Under the pieces are notes generated by a model. It was not told the DNA's origin. It ran no database searches and saw only the letters and a program-made list of their open reading frames with translations. Below are positions 28,783 to 38,103 of a stretch of DNA of 64,000 nucleotides, in pieces. The stretch comes from Tritrichomonas foetus (Eukaryota > Parabasalia > Tritrichomonadida > Tritrichomonadidae). The position numbers and the translations under genes were made by a program. Where the stretch lies: the NCBI GenBank assembly GCA_001839685.1, contig MLAK01000239.1:63233-127232 (forward strand), written 5' to 3'. The number at the start of each line of letters is the position of its first letter. Position 1 is the first letter of the stretch.

Positions 28783-31173
28783 TCAAATTGTTTTGCTGTT
28801 GTTGACATCTGATACAAACTGCCTGTAGTCAATTTGATCTGTGAGGTTCATTCGATACTTTCTCAAGAGGGATTGGATCTGTGATGCTGTCAAGACGATA
28901 TCGAATGAATTCAGTCTTGTTTGGAATTCCTGAGTAGAAATTGTATCTTGTGTTAGTCCATTGAAAGCCATTTCAATTCTTCTGTGCCTAGCTAACAACT
29001 TCTCTCGAATTTGTGAGCATGTGATTTGGGCATTCCTTTCGATTTCCGCAGAAATTGGTGCTGATGTGAGGGAAGCGCGAACTTCAGGAGAAGTGATATC
29101 TTCTTCATCAACTGCACGAATGAATAAGTTGTAGTTGAAAAGCTCACTCTTCCTTCTGTCTCTGAACACATCAACGAGTTGTTCAATTTCATTGCGCATT
29201 GATTGGAAGTTGAAGTTGTTGAAGCATGCCTGAACCTTGTAGATTGGAATGGTGCCGTTATGTGAAACGTCGTATGGTCTGAAGAGATCAGTGTGAGAGA
29301 TTCTCATCTGGGCAGCAAATGTCTTATAGCGTCGGATGAATGCGTGAACGTTTGGTGACATTTCTGGGACTGGGTCAACCACTGTCTTTGGAAGGAGGGC
29401 TGTCGCACGAGTTTGCTCAAGGCGGGCGGTCTCCTCCATGGCGTGGATCTTCTTGGTGTCTGTGGCAAATGCAATGTAGTTAATATCGGAGCTACCAGTG
29501 ACTCTGTAATAGCTGATTAATGTTCGAAGGTCAACTTGCGATAGGCCGTCGATGGGAAGGGTATACAGGAAGTTTGTGAAGGATTGTTGATTGATTGTGC
29601 CACGTCTCATTGAATCCTTGCCACGTAATTCGCCGATGATATCGACCTGTTCTTGATTAGCTGCGGCAGCGACTTTGGAAACAACGCTGGCGACGTTCTT
29701 TGGTGGCGGATTGTATGTTTCTTCACGCATTGTTCGATTAGCGAGTTCTTCGTTGGCGGATATCATACCGGGAGTTGTGCGCTCGAGGTCTTCCTTTGGG
29801 TCACATTCAGCACAGAGGCTTTGCCAAGCGACTGTACCGCGTTCTGTGCCTGGGAAGGCGTCTCTAAGGGCAGCAATTTCTTGATTCTGGAAATCGAACC
29901 TGAGGAATTGAAGAGATGAGATTAATTGTTGGACACTGATGTTGCCACTACCTTCGCGATCGAAACGAGCAGCACTTGGGTAGAGTCTTTGTCGGGATTT
30001 GAGTAGATATTCGCGGAGACGTGGAATAACATCGTTGGTGGTGATTTCACGTGTCTGGACAACGATACGAACTGCATTTAAGAAGTCTTTGTAAAGAACA
30101 CCATTTCCATTTGGTGCAATGAAAAGTGAAGCAACTTGTTCAACTTCATCATGAGTAAGGTCAATATGAAGGCCAATCAATAAACGGTCAAACAGGTTGA
30201 GGGAAATGGAATCTTGTCCTGGATATTCACGTTGTGCAGGAGCGAAGTGAGCATCAATATCGATTCTACGTGTTGCGATTGTTCCTCTGATTGACTCAAG
30301 AAGGACTTTTGGATCAGCGGCGCGAGTTAATTCTTCGGGAACTTCAATATGACGAGTTGTGGCGCGAGGTGGTGGTGGAACAAAGGCATCGAGAGCCTGA
30401 CAGAATAAATTATAATTACAGAGGTCGTGGGATTCTGTAAATGAGTCGGCTATTTCCATAATTCCAGATGGCGAAATAAGAGCTCCGAAAGACGATAAAA
30501 CTGAACAGAATTGACGGCGTGGCATTTTTCCGGTATTTAAGCGATCGTTTTGACTGAATATTAAGCGGGCGTCCATTTCGCGAGATTTGATGAAGGTTGC
30601 GAGCGCTGAAAAGGCTGGAGTAACTTCTGGGATTGTATATTGATTAGTATCGATATTTCTGGAGACTCCTTTCAAATCATTTCCGATTCGTAAATAATCA
30701 ATTGTGTCGCCCATTGCGTAGAAGTCGGCGATTGCTTTTGTTGTTGGTGACGATCCGAATGCTCTGTAAAAGTTGTTGACGAGAATATGGCCGGAATTCA
30801 TTCGATCGAATGGAGCGAGAGCTTCGCGGATGTTCTGGCGTCTGCGGGCAAGGTCACGTGCGAGATCGGCAAGTTCGGCTGTGCAGGTTGGCGGGCGGGC
30901 GCTAAGAGTTGCGTTGAAGGAATTTGATGATTTGATGGCTTCGATGAACTTCCGAACATCAACACCATCTCGAAGTTGGTATGACAAAATAAGTCCTTGG
31001 ATGGCCCTGTTGCTCATGTTCATGCCAATTGAGGCAAACCACCTGTGGAGTGAAACTGTTGATATTACACCATTTCGCTTGAAGTCGTAGCTTAAAAGTT
31101 CGTTCTCGAAGTCGACAGCATGAGCGCGGCAGTAATCTTTGATCTTTGAAATAATTTCTGATGTTGCTTCCAT
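28783..31173 (-). CDS. Long protein of degenerate EF-hand repeats
   Basis: 796 residues from the ATG at 31173 (MEATSEIISKIKDYC); a further 20 codons upstream begin with TTG and are ignored. The whole protein is a chain of EF-hand-like helix-loop-helix units of about 35-40 residues, in pairs. At least six loops are visible: DFKRNGVIS, DRMNSGHIL, DRLNTGKMP, DREGSGNIS, DSMRRGTIN and DVSHNGTIP. Each keeps Asp 1, Gly 6 and the hydrophobic residue 8, but position 12 is Ser, Asn, Gln or Lys, never Glu, and positions 3 and 5 are often non-ligands. Calcium binding is therefore doubtful; a structural or cytoskeletal role is likely. GC-rich codons suggest strong expression. Stop is TAAA. Confidence 0.8.
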   Translation of the reverse strand: MEATSEIISKIKDYCRAHAVDFENELLSYDFKRNGVISTVSLHRWFASIGMNMSNRAIQGLILSYQLRDGVDVRKFIEAIKSSNSFNATLSARPPTCTAELADLARDLARRRQNIREALAPFDRMNSGHILVNNFYRAFGSSPTTKAIADFYAMGDTIDYLRIGNDLKGVSRNIDTNQYTIPEVTPAFSALATFIKSREMDARLIFSQNDRLNTGKMPRRQFCSVLSSFGALISPSGIMEIADSFTESHDLCNYNLFCQALDAFVPPPPRATTRHIEVPEELTRAADPKVLLESIRGTIATRRIDIDAHFAPAQREYPGQDSISLNLFDRLLIGLHIDLTHDEVEQVASLFIAPNGNGVLYKDFLNAVRIVVQTREITTNDVIPRLREYLLKSRQRLYPSAARFDREGSGNISVQQLISSLQFLRFDFQNQEIAALRDAFPGTERGTVAWQSLCAECDPKEDLERTTPGMISANEELANRTMREETYNPPPKNVASVVSKVAAAANQEQVDIIGELRGKDSMRRGTINQQSFTNFLYTLPIDGLSQVDLRTLISYYRVTGSSDINYIAFATDTKKIHAMEETARLEQTRATALLPKTVVDPVPEMSPNVHAFIRRYKTFAAQMRISHTDLFRPYDVSHNGTIPIYKVQACFNNFNFQSMRNEIEQLVDVFRDRRKSELFNYNLFIRAVDEEDITSPEVRASLTSAPISAEIERNAQITCSQIREKLLARHRRIEMAFNGLTQDTISTQEFQTRLNSFDIVLTASQIQSLLRKYRMNLTDQIDYRQFVSDVNNSKTI

Positions 31174-31264
31174 AGATTTGTTCGAGCTGTTTTTAATTAT
31201 TTTCCCAAAAACTATTTTCACACAACTTCCCAATTTTTCAATAATGATTGGATATTTTGCATCT

Positions 31265-31273
31265 GAAAAAGTG
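31265..31273 (+). promoter_or_regulatory. GAAAAAGTG motif upstream of the EF-hand gene
   Basis: Exact 9-mer 92 bp from the ATG, opposite orientation; the inverse copy CACTTTTTC occurs at 31350-31358. Confidence 0.35.
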
Positions 31274-31396
31274 GAAAATAGGTTTCATTTTGATGTCGAC
31301 ACTTAAAACCGCCATCAAATTAATAAACGCCCTTAAACGTTCACTAAGTCACTTTTTCTGTGAATTCGAGAATTTTTGACACAAGTTGAGGAACTT

Positions 31397-32779
31397 TTTA
31401 AGGGCATAGTTTAGCAAGAGATGGTTATATTTATATTTTGGCCTTAATTTCTCCATGGATGGTCAAACATTCCAATTAAATAGAAAAATGTAATCCCAAA
31501 AACCTGTTCGATGTCCTATATATGATTTTATAGTTTTATTATAGCTGATAAATCTGAAATATCAGTTAAATGTTATCATCATGAGAAATGAAGATTCCAT
31601 CATCAATTATTTTTTCGTGGCTGAGAAAGCTCGACGTCAAGTTGTAGACATTCCTATGAATGATTTAAGTTGCCTGCTAACGATTTTTGATAGATGACGA
31701 TAATGCCGGAATAAATTTTTTAAAATTGGTTGTTTAAGTATCCCCAACTGGAAGAAATAAATAATTCTTATATTGTTGCTATGTATTTGTATTTGTATTC
31801 TAATGGGTAATTAAATTTATTTATTATTATATGCAGAAAATAAATTGGATAAAGATGTTTTAAACAGTCCATTTTTGGGGCCTCACAAATTAAAAATAAT
31901 CATTTTCTGAAAAAGTTACCATCAGAAAATTTATATTTGAAATATCTTTTGATATCTAATTAATATAGTGTTAATATTGTAATAAGATATATTATATTAT
32001 TAGTTAATAGCTGCATGAGATGTAAAATAATAATATTAATGATTTAAATCAAATTAAATTTATTCATATTTTATTTTCATTCAATTTTTTTTAGTATAGT
32101 CATTATCTATCTTTCTGAAATTCACAAGATAATTTGATATGTAAAATTTAGGACTTGAAATGTCTGTTACTGGGAAAAATAGGAAACTAATAATTTTTAC
32201 TAATCATATAATTATTTCATTTACTGGTTAACTCTAGATGTAGGGATTGGGTTTATAAAGAGATGCTTTCATGTCTAATGGTTTTTTGATTTGTTTTCGC
32301 AATGCTTTTCTATATTCGAAGTACTCAGATGAATTATAAAAATTTTTTCTTTGAATAGCATTCAATTTTTTCAATCATTTTCTTCTTTTTTTAATGAATC
32401 CACTTTTCACTCCAATATAATATGCTGAAAAAAATATATCATATAAAACATCAAATATAAAAAGCTATATCAGAATATAATAAAATATTATAGATAAAAT
32501 AAAAAGATAATTCTATTTTATATTTACAAAATATTCTGTTAATTATTTTGTAAATTGTAAACACTTACAAAAAGTTTCAATTTCCCCAAGCATGTCATCC
32601 AAAAGTGTGGAATAAAAACGAAATAAATTATTATTATGATTTCATCTTTATTAACTACGTCTATATATTCTTTAAACTAAGTTAACAATTGATTTCATAA
32701 ATTTTCCCCGAAGATATCGATAAACAACCTATTTCTCTCAAATAAATATAACCATCTCTTGCTAAACTATGCCCTTAAA
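31397..32779. mobile_element. 1.38-kb segment with perfect 38-bp inverted repeats (MITE-like)
   Basis: 31397-31434 and 32742-32779 are perfect 38-bp reverse complements starting TTTAAGGGCATAG. The outermost bases (TTTAA at the left, TTAAA at the right) fit a TTAA or TA target, but the duplication cannot be separated from the repeat. The interior is AT-rich and has no recognisable frame, so this would be a non-autonomous element. A simple inverted duplication is the alternative. Confidence 0.6.
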
Positions 32780-33084
32780 TAATTTATGGTCAATTTTTTT
32801 GACTAATGACCAAATATAAATAGAAAAATGATATCCCTATTTTAGGATTTTTTACCAAGATGATATTATATTAGACTGATAGACACACTCCATTCATTAT
32901 GCATATTGCTTTTTATAATTTTATATTTTATAATTGTGTAATCTTGAATATGATATTTTAGATTGTCTTTAGGAGTTTCTTCATTATAAACTTATGATCA
33001 CGCCTTAGTTCATGATAGTAAAATCTTAAATATAATTATTCCCATTAAAATAAAATCCAAAAGTGATTTCCACGTTTTTGCCTA
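32780..33084. other. intergenic
   Basis: AT-rich. Bases 32818-32837 repeat, with small changes, the AAATAGAAAAATG-ATCCC stretch at 31478-31497. Otherwise nothing seen. Confidence 0.4.
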
Positions 33085-33596
33085 TATCGATGTAATCCAT
33101 TCCCTTCTGATATCAGGTCACTTGGTGCAACTTTTTACAATTTGTTAACAAAACACAACTTAATGAAAGAAGTGAAAGAAATAAATCATTAAATGTGAAA
33201 TCATTCGCAATGATAAATTTCCACAAAGTGGGAAAATTGCTTCTTGATATGTTAAATCCTGTTCAAAAGCATAGACCAACTTCTGACGAATGTTTAAATA
33301 ATGAATTGTTTACCCAAATGCTAGATGAAGAATGGATTTGTTATGAGAAATATAAAATTAATGAATTAGAGAGAGAAATAATGTTGTGTGTAATATATTA
33401 TAATGTATCAATGAAATTTTTCCCATCACGATATATCAGTTTACTGATTAATTTTAAATGTCAAAAGCAGTTATATAATTTTCATTTTATATTTGAGCAA
33501 ATTTCTCAAGAAATTGCTCGACGAATCATTCGAAATGAATTAGATATAAGAATCATTCGAAATGAATTAGATATAAGAATCATTATAAATGAATAA
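33085..33596 (+). pseudogene. Kinase relic, C-lobe only, frameshifted
   Basis: In one frame (to a TAA at 33190-33192) the sequence reads SDIRSLGATFYNLLTKHN, the DxWSLG region with Trp changed to Arg. In another frame from about 33195 it continues LLLDMLNPVQKHRPTSDECL, the end of the kinase domain, and runs open to 33596. There is no N-lobe or catalytic loop. The tail ends in two and a half 27-bp tandem units (AATCATTCGAAATGAATTAG type), giving a repeated NELDIRII. Confidence 0.65.
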
Positions 33597-33699
33597 ATAT
33601 GTTTGCGATCACAAATGAAAAAGAAAATAATAGAAATGTTACGCATGTTTTATATATTATATAAAAAAATCAAAATGAATAAACCGCAAATTCAATTAA

Positions 33700-34845
33700 T
33701 TATTCATCTTCTTCTTCATCGGAAAATTCATAATTCCCACAAAATTCTTCATAAACATCACTTGCCAATTCATTAAAAAGCCCTTTTTCATACAGATCAC
33801 ATACAATCCTTGCTGCATGTGAATTTCCTTCATTGGCAGAGTTCTCCAGAATCTCTTTCGCTGTTGCTGAATCATCCAAAACGTTCCAATAAGCCATTCC
33901 AAGCACGCAGATAGCTTTTTTATAAGTCTCTGCATTATAATAAATCGATTCAAATGTACTAAATTTGTCAACAAACACAGAATCAGTATCAAAATTTAAG
34001 CAAGAGTTTTGGTAATCTTGGAATTCTTTCAAATCATCTTGATTTAAAATTTTATTTGCACAATTAGAAATTTCTTGAATAATATCATTAAAATCACAAC
34101 GATGTGATGGATTAAATTCTACGCATTTTTTCATTATATTGAAAAGGCAATTGTTTTGATTGATTAAAGGACATTTTCCTTGATTCTTCCTTTTCGTGAT
34201 TTCATACTGACTCAAATTTTTAAATGGATCTTTTTTTTCAATAATGTAATATAAAGTTAGACCAAATGAATAAACATCAACTTTTTCATCATATTGAACA
34301 CCATTCAAAATTTCGGGAGCTGCATATGAAATTGTTTGTGGACGCGATTCCATTTCCGGCTCGATTTTTCGTGCCGTGCCAAAATCAGATAAATGTGGCA
34401 AACATTGATGATCAATCATTATATTGAAAGGATTGACATCTCTGTGTATAATTTCTCTATCATGCAAATATTTCATAGCTGAAGCTAATCCATACAATAT
34501 TTTGTAAGCATCAACATCACCTAATTTTTTTTCTTTGATGAGGTGAAGTAAATCTATTGGCATATATTCCAATTCAATCCATGGTGGGTTGTCATTTTGT
34601 GGAATTCCATAGTCAAACATATGAATTATCGCTGGGTGGTTGCACATATGAAGGATTTCAACTTCCCGCCGAAGTCTAACCATAATGTCTTCATTGAGAG
34701 AGTTGAGATCATATTTTTTAATTGCATGATATTTTTCTGATTGTTTATTATAAGCACAAAATACTTTGCTTGTGGATCCTCGTCCAACCTGCAGAATTTT
34801 AATAAAGTTGGCTTTTGGATAAGGTTGATTCTTATAGCTGATCAT
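33700..34845 (-). CDS. TKL-like protein kinase with Sel1-like tail
   Basis: 381 residues. Kinase domain about 15-265: glycine loop VGRGSTSKVF, AIKKYD (beta3 Lys), HRDVNPFN catalytic loop, DFG in LSDFGTARK, SYAAPE and VDVYSFG. The usual Lys after HRD (HRDxK) is Asn, but the catalytic Asp, Asn and DFG are kept, so activity is plausible. After about 300, CVLGMAYWNVLDDSATAKEILENSANEGNSHAARIVCDLYEKG has the Ala/Gly spacing of Sel1-like repeats, and the end is acidic. Kinase plus Sel1 is a common trichomonad combination. The kinase relic 100 bp away ends near this gene's 3' end but is on the other strand and is not close in sequence. Confidence 0.85.
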   Translation of the reverse strand: MISYKNQPYPKANFIKILQVGRGSTSKVFCAYNKQSEKYHAIKKYDLNSLNEDIMVRLRREVEILHMCNHPAIIHMFDYGIPQNDNPPWIELEYMPIDLLHLIKEKKLGDVDAYKILYGLASAMKYLHDREIIHRDVNPFNIMIDHQCLPHLSDFGTARKIEPEMESRPQTISYAAPEILNGVQYDEKVDVYSFGLTLYYIIEKKDPFKNLSQYEITKRKNQGKCPLINQNNCLFNIMKKCVEFNPSHRCDFNDIIQEISNCANKILNQDDLKEFQDYQNSCLNFDTDSVFVDKFSTFESIYYNAETYKKAICVLGMAYWNVLDDSATAKEILENSANEGNSHAARIVCDLYEKGLFNELASDVYEEFCGNYEFSDEEEDE

Positions 34846-35288
34846 TACAAAAAAAGATTTGATTTTGGGAAAAGAAATTGACCATTATTGACCATAAGTT
34901 ATCGTTTATTTTTCATCTGGCAGACTCTTTTTGATATACCAGTTACATTAAATCAATGCTATCATAATATACAATAAATAATATACAAAATAATTTGCCA
35001 TTTAAATTGTATTTTGCCAAAATTAATTGGATGAAATGATTCGATTTCAATCCTTTATAATAATATCTTTTCATGAAGATTATATAGTGAATAATTATTC
35101 ATATGAAAGAGTAAAAAAACAAGATTTTTGTGTAGAAGTTCATTGATGTGCTTGGGATCTTCTGTACGCTTAATTTTAAGGAAAAATTACCCACAACTTT
35201 TTGATAAAAAACTGTTATGTTCAGAAAAATTTTCAGAGAAAATAGAGTTTCAAAAATATAACCACATCTCTGTTGTTTTTCGCATAGA
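34846..35288. other. intergenic, divergent promoter region
   Basis: AT-rich spacer between the kinase and Rab; nothing specific recognised. Confidence 0.4.
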
Positions 35289-35861
35289 ATGATTCACTAC
35301 AAAGTTGTTCTTCTCGGCTCCACTCATGCCGGCAAAACATCCATTATTCAACGCTTCGTTAACAACTCATTCACCGTCAATACTCTCGCCAGTGTTCAAT
35401 CTGCATTTTTCGAAAAGAATTTGAAAATCGGTCAGACAAACATCGTTCTCGATATTTGGGACACAGCCGGACAAGAGAGGTTCCACTCGCTTACTCCAAT
35501 GTATTACCGTGACGCAAACGCCTCAATTATCGTGTTCGATGTGACAGACGCAAACAGCTTTTCTAAGGCTAAACAATGGGTCAGTGAACTCAGAAACGCG
35601 CAGGGAGATAAAACGATCATTATGATTGTCGGAAATAAAAACGATTTGAAATCAATTCGAGTCGTCCGGACAGAAGAAGCACAAAAATACGCAAATTCAG
35701 TCAATGTTACATACATGGAGTCGAGCGCGAAGACGGGATTTCAAATTGAGGAGATTTTCTCGCATATCGGTCATCAGATTTATGAAGCAAAGGTGAGCTC
35801 AACAGCAGATGGAATTGATGTGGATACAAATGGGACTGATAAAAAGAACAATTGCTGTTGA
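35289..35861 (+). CDS. Rab-family small GTPase
   Basis: 190 residues. P-loop GSTHAGKT (10-17), switch I ASVQSAFF (the usual Thr replaced by Ser), WDTAGQE (57-63), NKND (116-119), and ESSAKTG for the guanine base. The C-terminus is NNCC, a double-cysteine geranylgeranylation end. Motifs such as RFHSLTPMYYRDANASIIVFD point to the Rab5/Rab21/Rab22 endocytic group, though the switch I change makes the exact orthologue uncertain. GC-rich codons indicate solid expression. It is not closely similar to the Rab-like gene at 18.9 kb. Confidence 0.92.
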   Translation: MIHYKVVLLGSTHAGKTSIIQRFVNNSFTVNTLASVQSAFFEKNLKIGQTNIVLDIWDTAGQERFHSLTPMYYRDANASIIVFDVTDANSFSKAKQWVSELRNAQGDKTIIMIVGNKNDLKSIRVVRTEEAQKYANSVNVTYMESSAKTGFQIEEIFSHIGHQIYEAKVSSTADGIDVDTNGTDKKNNCC

Positions 35862-36204
35862 AGCCAAAAGTTTTTGATGCACATCTTTCCATTTCACATC
35901 ACATTTCTTCTTGTTTAAAATTTGATATCAAATATCAAATGAAAGACAAGATTTCACATTGTTCGAGAGTATATAATTTTCTCTCGATTCTGATTATAAC
36001 AGAGATGCCTACAGTGATGTACATCACCCATTTCACATAATTGTATGTAAGTTTTAGTGATACTTTACTCGAAGTAAAAATTGTAATATTCTCATATTTC
36101 AAATTGAAACTTTTAACTTTTTCTATTTATAAATGTACACTCATGTACTTTTTGTAAATTGAATAGGAAAAACGTCCGTTAAGGCAGAAGCAAGTTATTC
36201 GAGA
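35862..36204. other. intergenic
   Basis: Short AT-rich spacer between two same-strand genes. No clear initiator before the ATG at 36205. Confidence 0.4.
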
Positions 36205-37413
36205 ATGACTTCTGACACTGCACTTGACACCTTTGTCTCTTTTAACTATCAAATCGATCTCATCAAACACTCAGTAAACGCCAAAACACGCCAGCAAATC
36301 TTAAGACTCAAATGGCTGAAGATGTGCCGCGATATGTCAAAGATTCAAGGCATGCAAGCAATTCTGACCTACTTCAAATCAACCCGCGTATCTAATAAAA
36401 AATACGGAATGATGCAGCATTGGCGAAACTGGCGCAGCGCTCTTTTGCAAAATTTCAACAGAAGATATTTCGCCATGCATCAAGAAAAGGCGCAATTGGT
36501 GAGAGTTGCGCTTGCAGTTAAAAATGTAAAAGCTAACCCGATATTTTCAATGGTCGATTACGGATTTTTATTAACTAATGTAAATTCAACAGCTGTTCCA
36601 ATTCACGACTTATCGTCATGTCCAGACAACAACCAGCATGAACATGATATCATAGAAAGGTCAATTAATTCACCTGATGTTAGTAATTATAAGCCTGTTC
36701 ATTTACTTTCACCTAAACGGTCGCCAAAGCAATCAAATTCTATTAAATCACCAAATTCAATAAGTGCATCAAAGACCATTCAAAATACACCACATCAAAA
36801 TTCTGTACAAGAAAGGTCAATTCGTCAATCACCTCGTCCACTTTCCACTTCAAACAACAATGGGATTTCTTTAGAATTACCAGAAAAAGCAAGCATTTCG
36901 AAAGTAAGTGCACAATCAGCTGCAACAGCAAAGACAGCCAATCTTTCTCGAAATACACGTAATGCATCTAAAATTTCTCATAATAATTCCAATATATCAC
37001 CTATCCAATCCAATCTTTCTCCAACAAGCATCATTTCAAACGTTAACAATAATACACAAAACTCTGTAAACATAAGCTCATTATCGACAGCTTCAAATAC
37101 CCCAACTAGCACAATGTCACCAAGAAAACGATCATGGAGAACAATTGAGGAGGAAGAGAAAATGCGCTTGAATGAATCAATCAAACTCCAGAAAGCAGAA
37201 GAGGAGAAAAAGAGACTCTTCTCTGATGCCAGAATGAAGAAGATATTAATAGTTGCAACGATTTTAACATTAGTAATTGTCGTTACAGCATTATATGTTG
37301 CATCGTGTTTCAACTCACTCAAGAGGCAGTTGAAAGTTCACGATGACCTCATGTTCGCGCAACTAAACGCGAGGAGGGCGGAAGCGGCCGAAGCTGCAAC
37401 GAATGTTAAGTAA
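36205..37413 (+). CDS. Unknown helical protein with C-terminal membrane anchor
   Basis: 402 residues. About 1-115 are helical and rich in basic and aromatic residues, with short WR-containing units (LKWLKMCRDM, QHWRNWRSALLQNF) reminiscent of, but not clearly, Sfi1-type repeats. Residues 150-305 are Ser/Asn/Pro-rich linker with many SP dipeptides. A charged coiled coil (EEEEKMRLNESIKLQKAEEEKKRLF) leads into a single membrane span (ILIVATILTLVIVVTALYVASCF) about 35 residues before the end. The layout suggests a membrane-anchored linker or tether. No family recognised. Confidence 0.75.
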   Translation: MTSDTALDTFVSFNYQIDLIKHSVNAKTRQQILRLKWLKMCRDMSKIQGMQAILTYFKSTRVSNKKYGMMQHWRNWRSALLQNFNRRYFAMHQEKAQLVRVALAVKNVKANPIFSMVDYGFLLTNVNSTAVPIHDLSSCPDNNQHEHDIIERSINSPDVSNYKPVHLLSPKRSPKQSNSIKSPNSISASKTIQNTPHQNSVQERSIRQSPRPLSTSNNNGISLELPEKASISKVSAQSAATAKTANLSRNTRNASKISHNNSNISPIQSNLSPTSIISNVNNNTQNSVNISSLSTASNTPTSTMSPRKRSWRTIEEEEKMRLNESIKLQKAEEEKKRLFSDARMKKILIVATILTLVIVVTALYVASCFNSLKRQLKVHDDLMFAQLNARRAEAAEAATNVK

Positions 37414-38103
37414 TTGGAATAAATAAAAAATATGTTGCCAGAAATCATCACCTATATATTTATTTCTTTTAAATTGCTGATGCTTTTATTTCTATTTGGA
37501 TTTCTGTTTCTTTACCAATTATTCTAATGCTAAAATGTAATTGGCTATAATCTAAACATATGTTTTGTGGAATGATTACAACACAATTGATAAAATATTA
37601 ATTTAATTTGTAGAATGAATAATTCAAATTGGCTCTCATATTGAATGTTTCTCCAAAAACTCGATATTTAACTAAAAACCAGACATCCTAAGGAATAGGA
37701 AGTGAATTTTTCTAAAATTTATATCCATTTTAGACCATTTTAAAATAAAATTAATTAAACTTGTTCATTTCAGAAAATTTTGCTATATCATTTTTTAAAC
37801 AATATCATATAAATGATTCTTAAATAAATGATATCCATCCAAAGATAACTAGAATCAATATCAAAATCATATTTGTTGGATACTAATTCACTGAGATTAT
37901 GGTTATAGTTTCTTTTAACGAATGTGCTGATTTCCGAATTTTATTGTCACTTTCATTTTTACTTTCCAGAATATTCATCATCGAAAAATCTATGTGATTC
38001 CATAATATCTCGTAACAAACGAAGAATTTTAACATCACAAATAAAAAAATATTAAAAATAGAAAGAAAAAATCAACTTTTTTAGGATTTTAAAAAATTTC
38101 CAC
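37414..38103. other. intergenic, convergent
   Basis: AT-rich spacer between convergent genes; no gene, RNA or repeat recognised. Confidence 0.4.
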
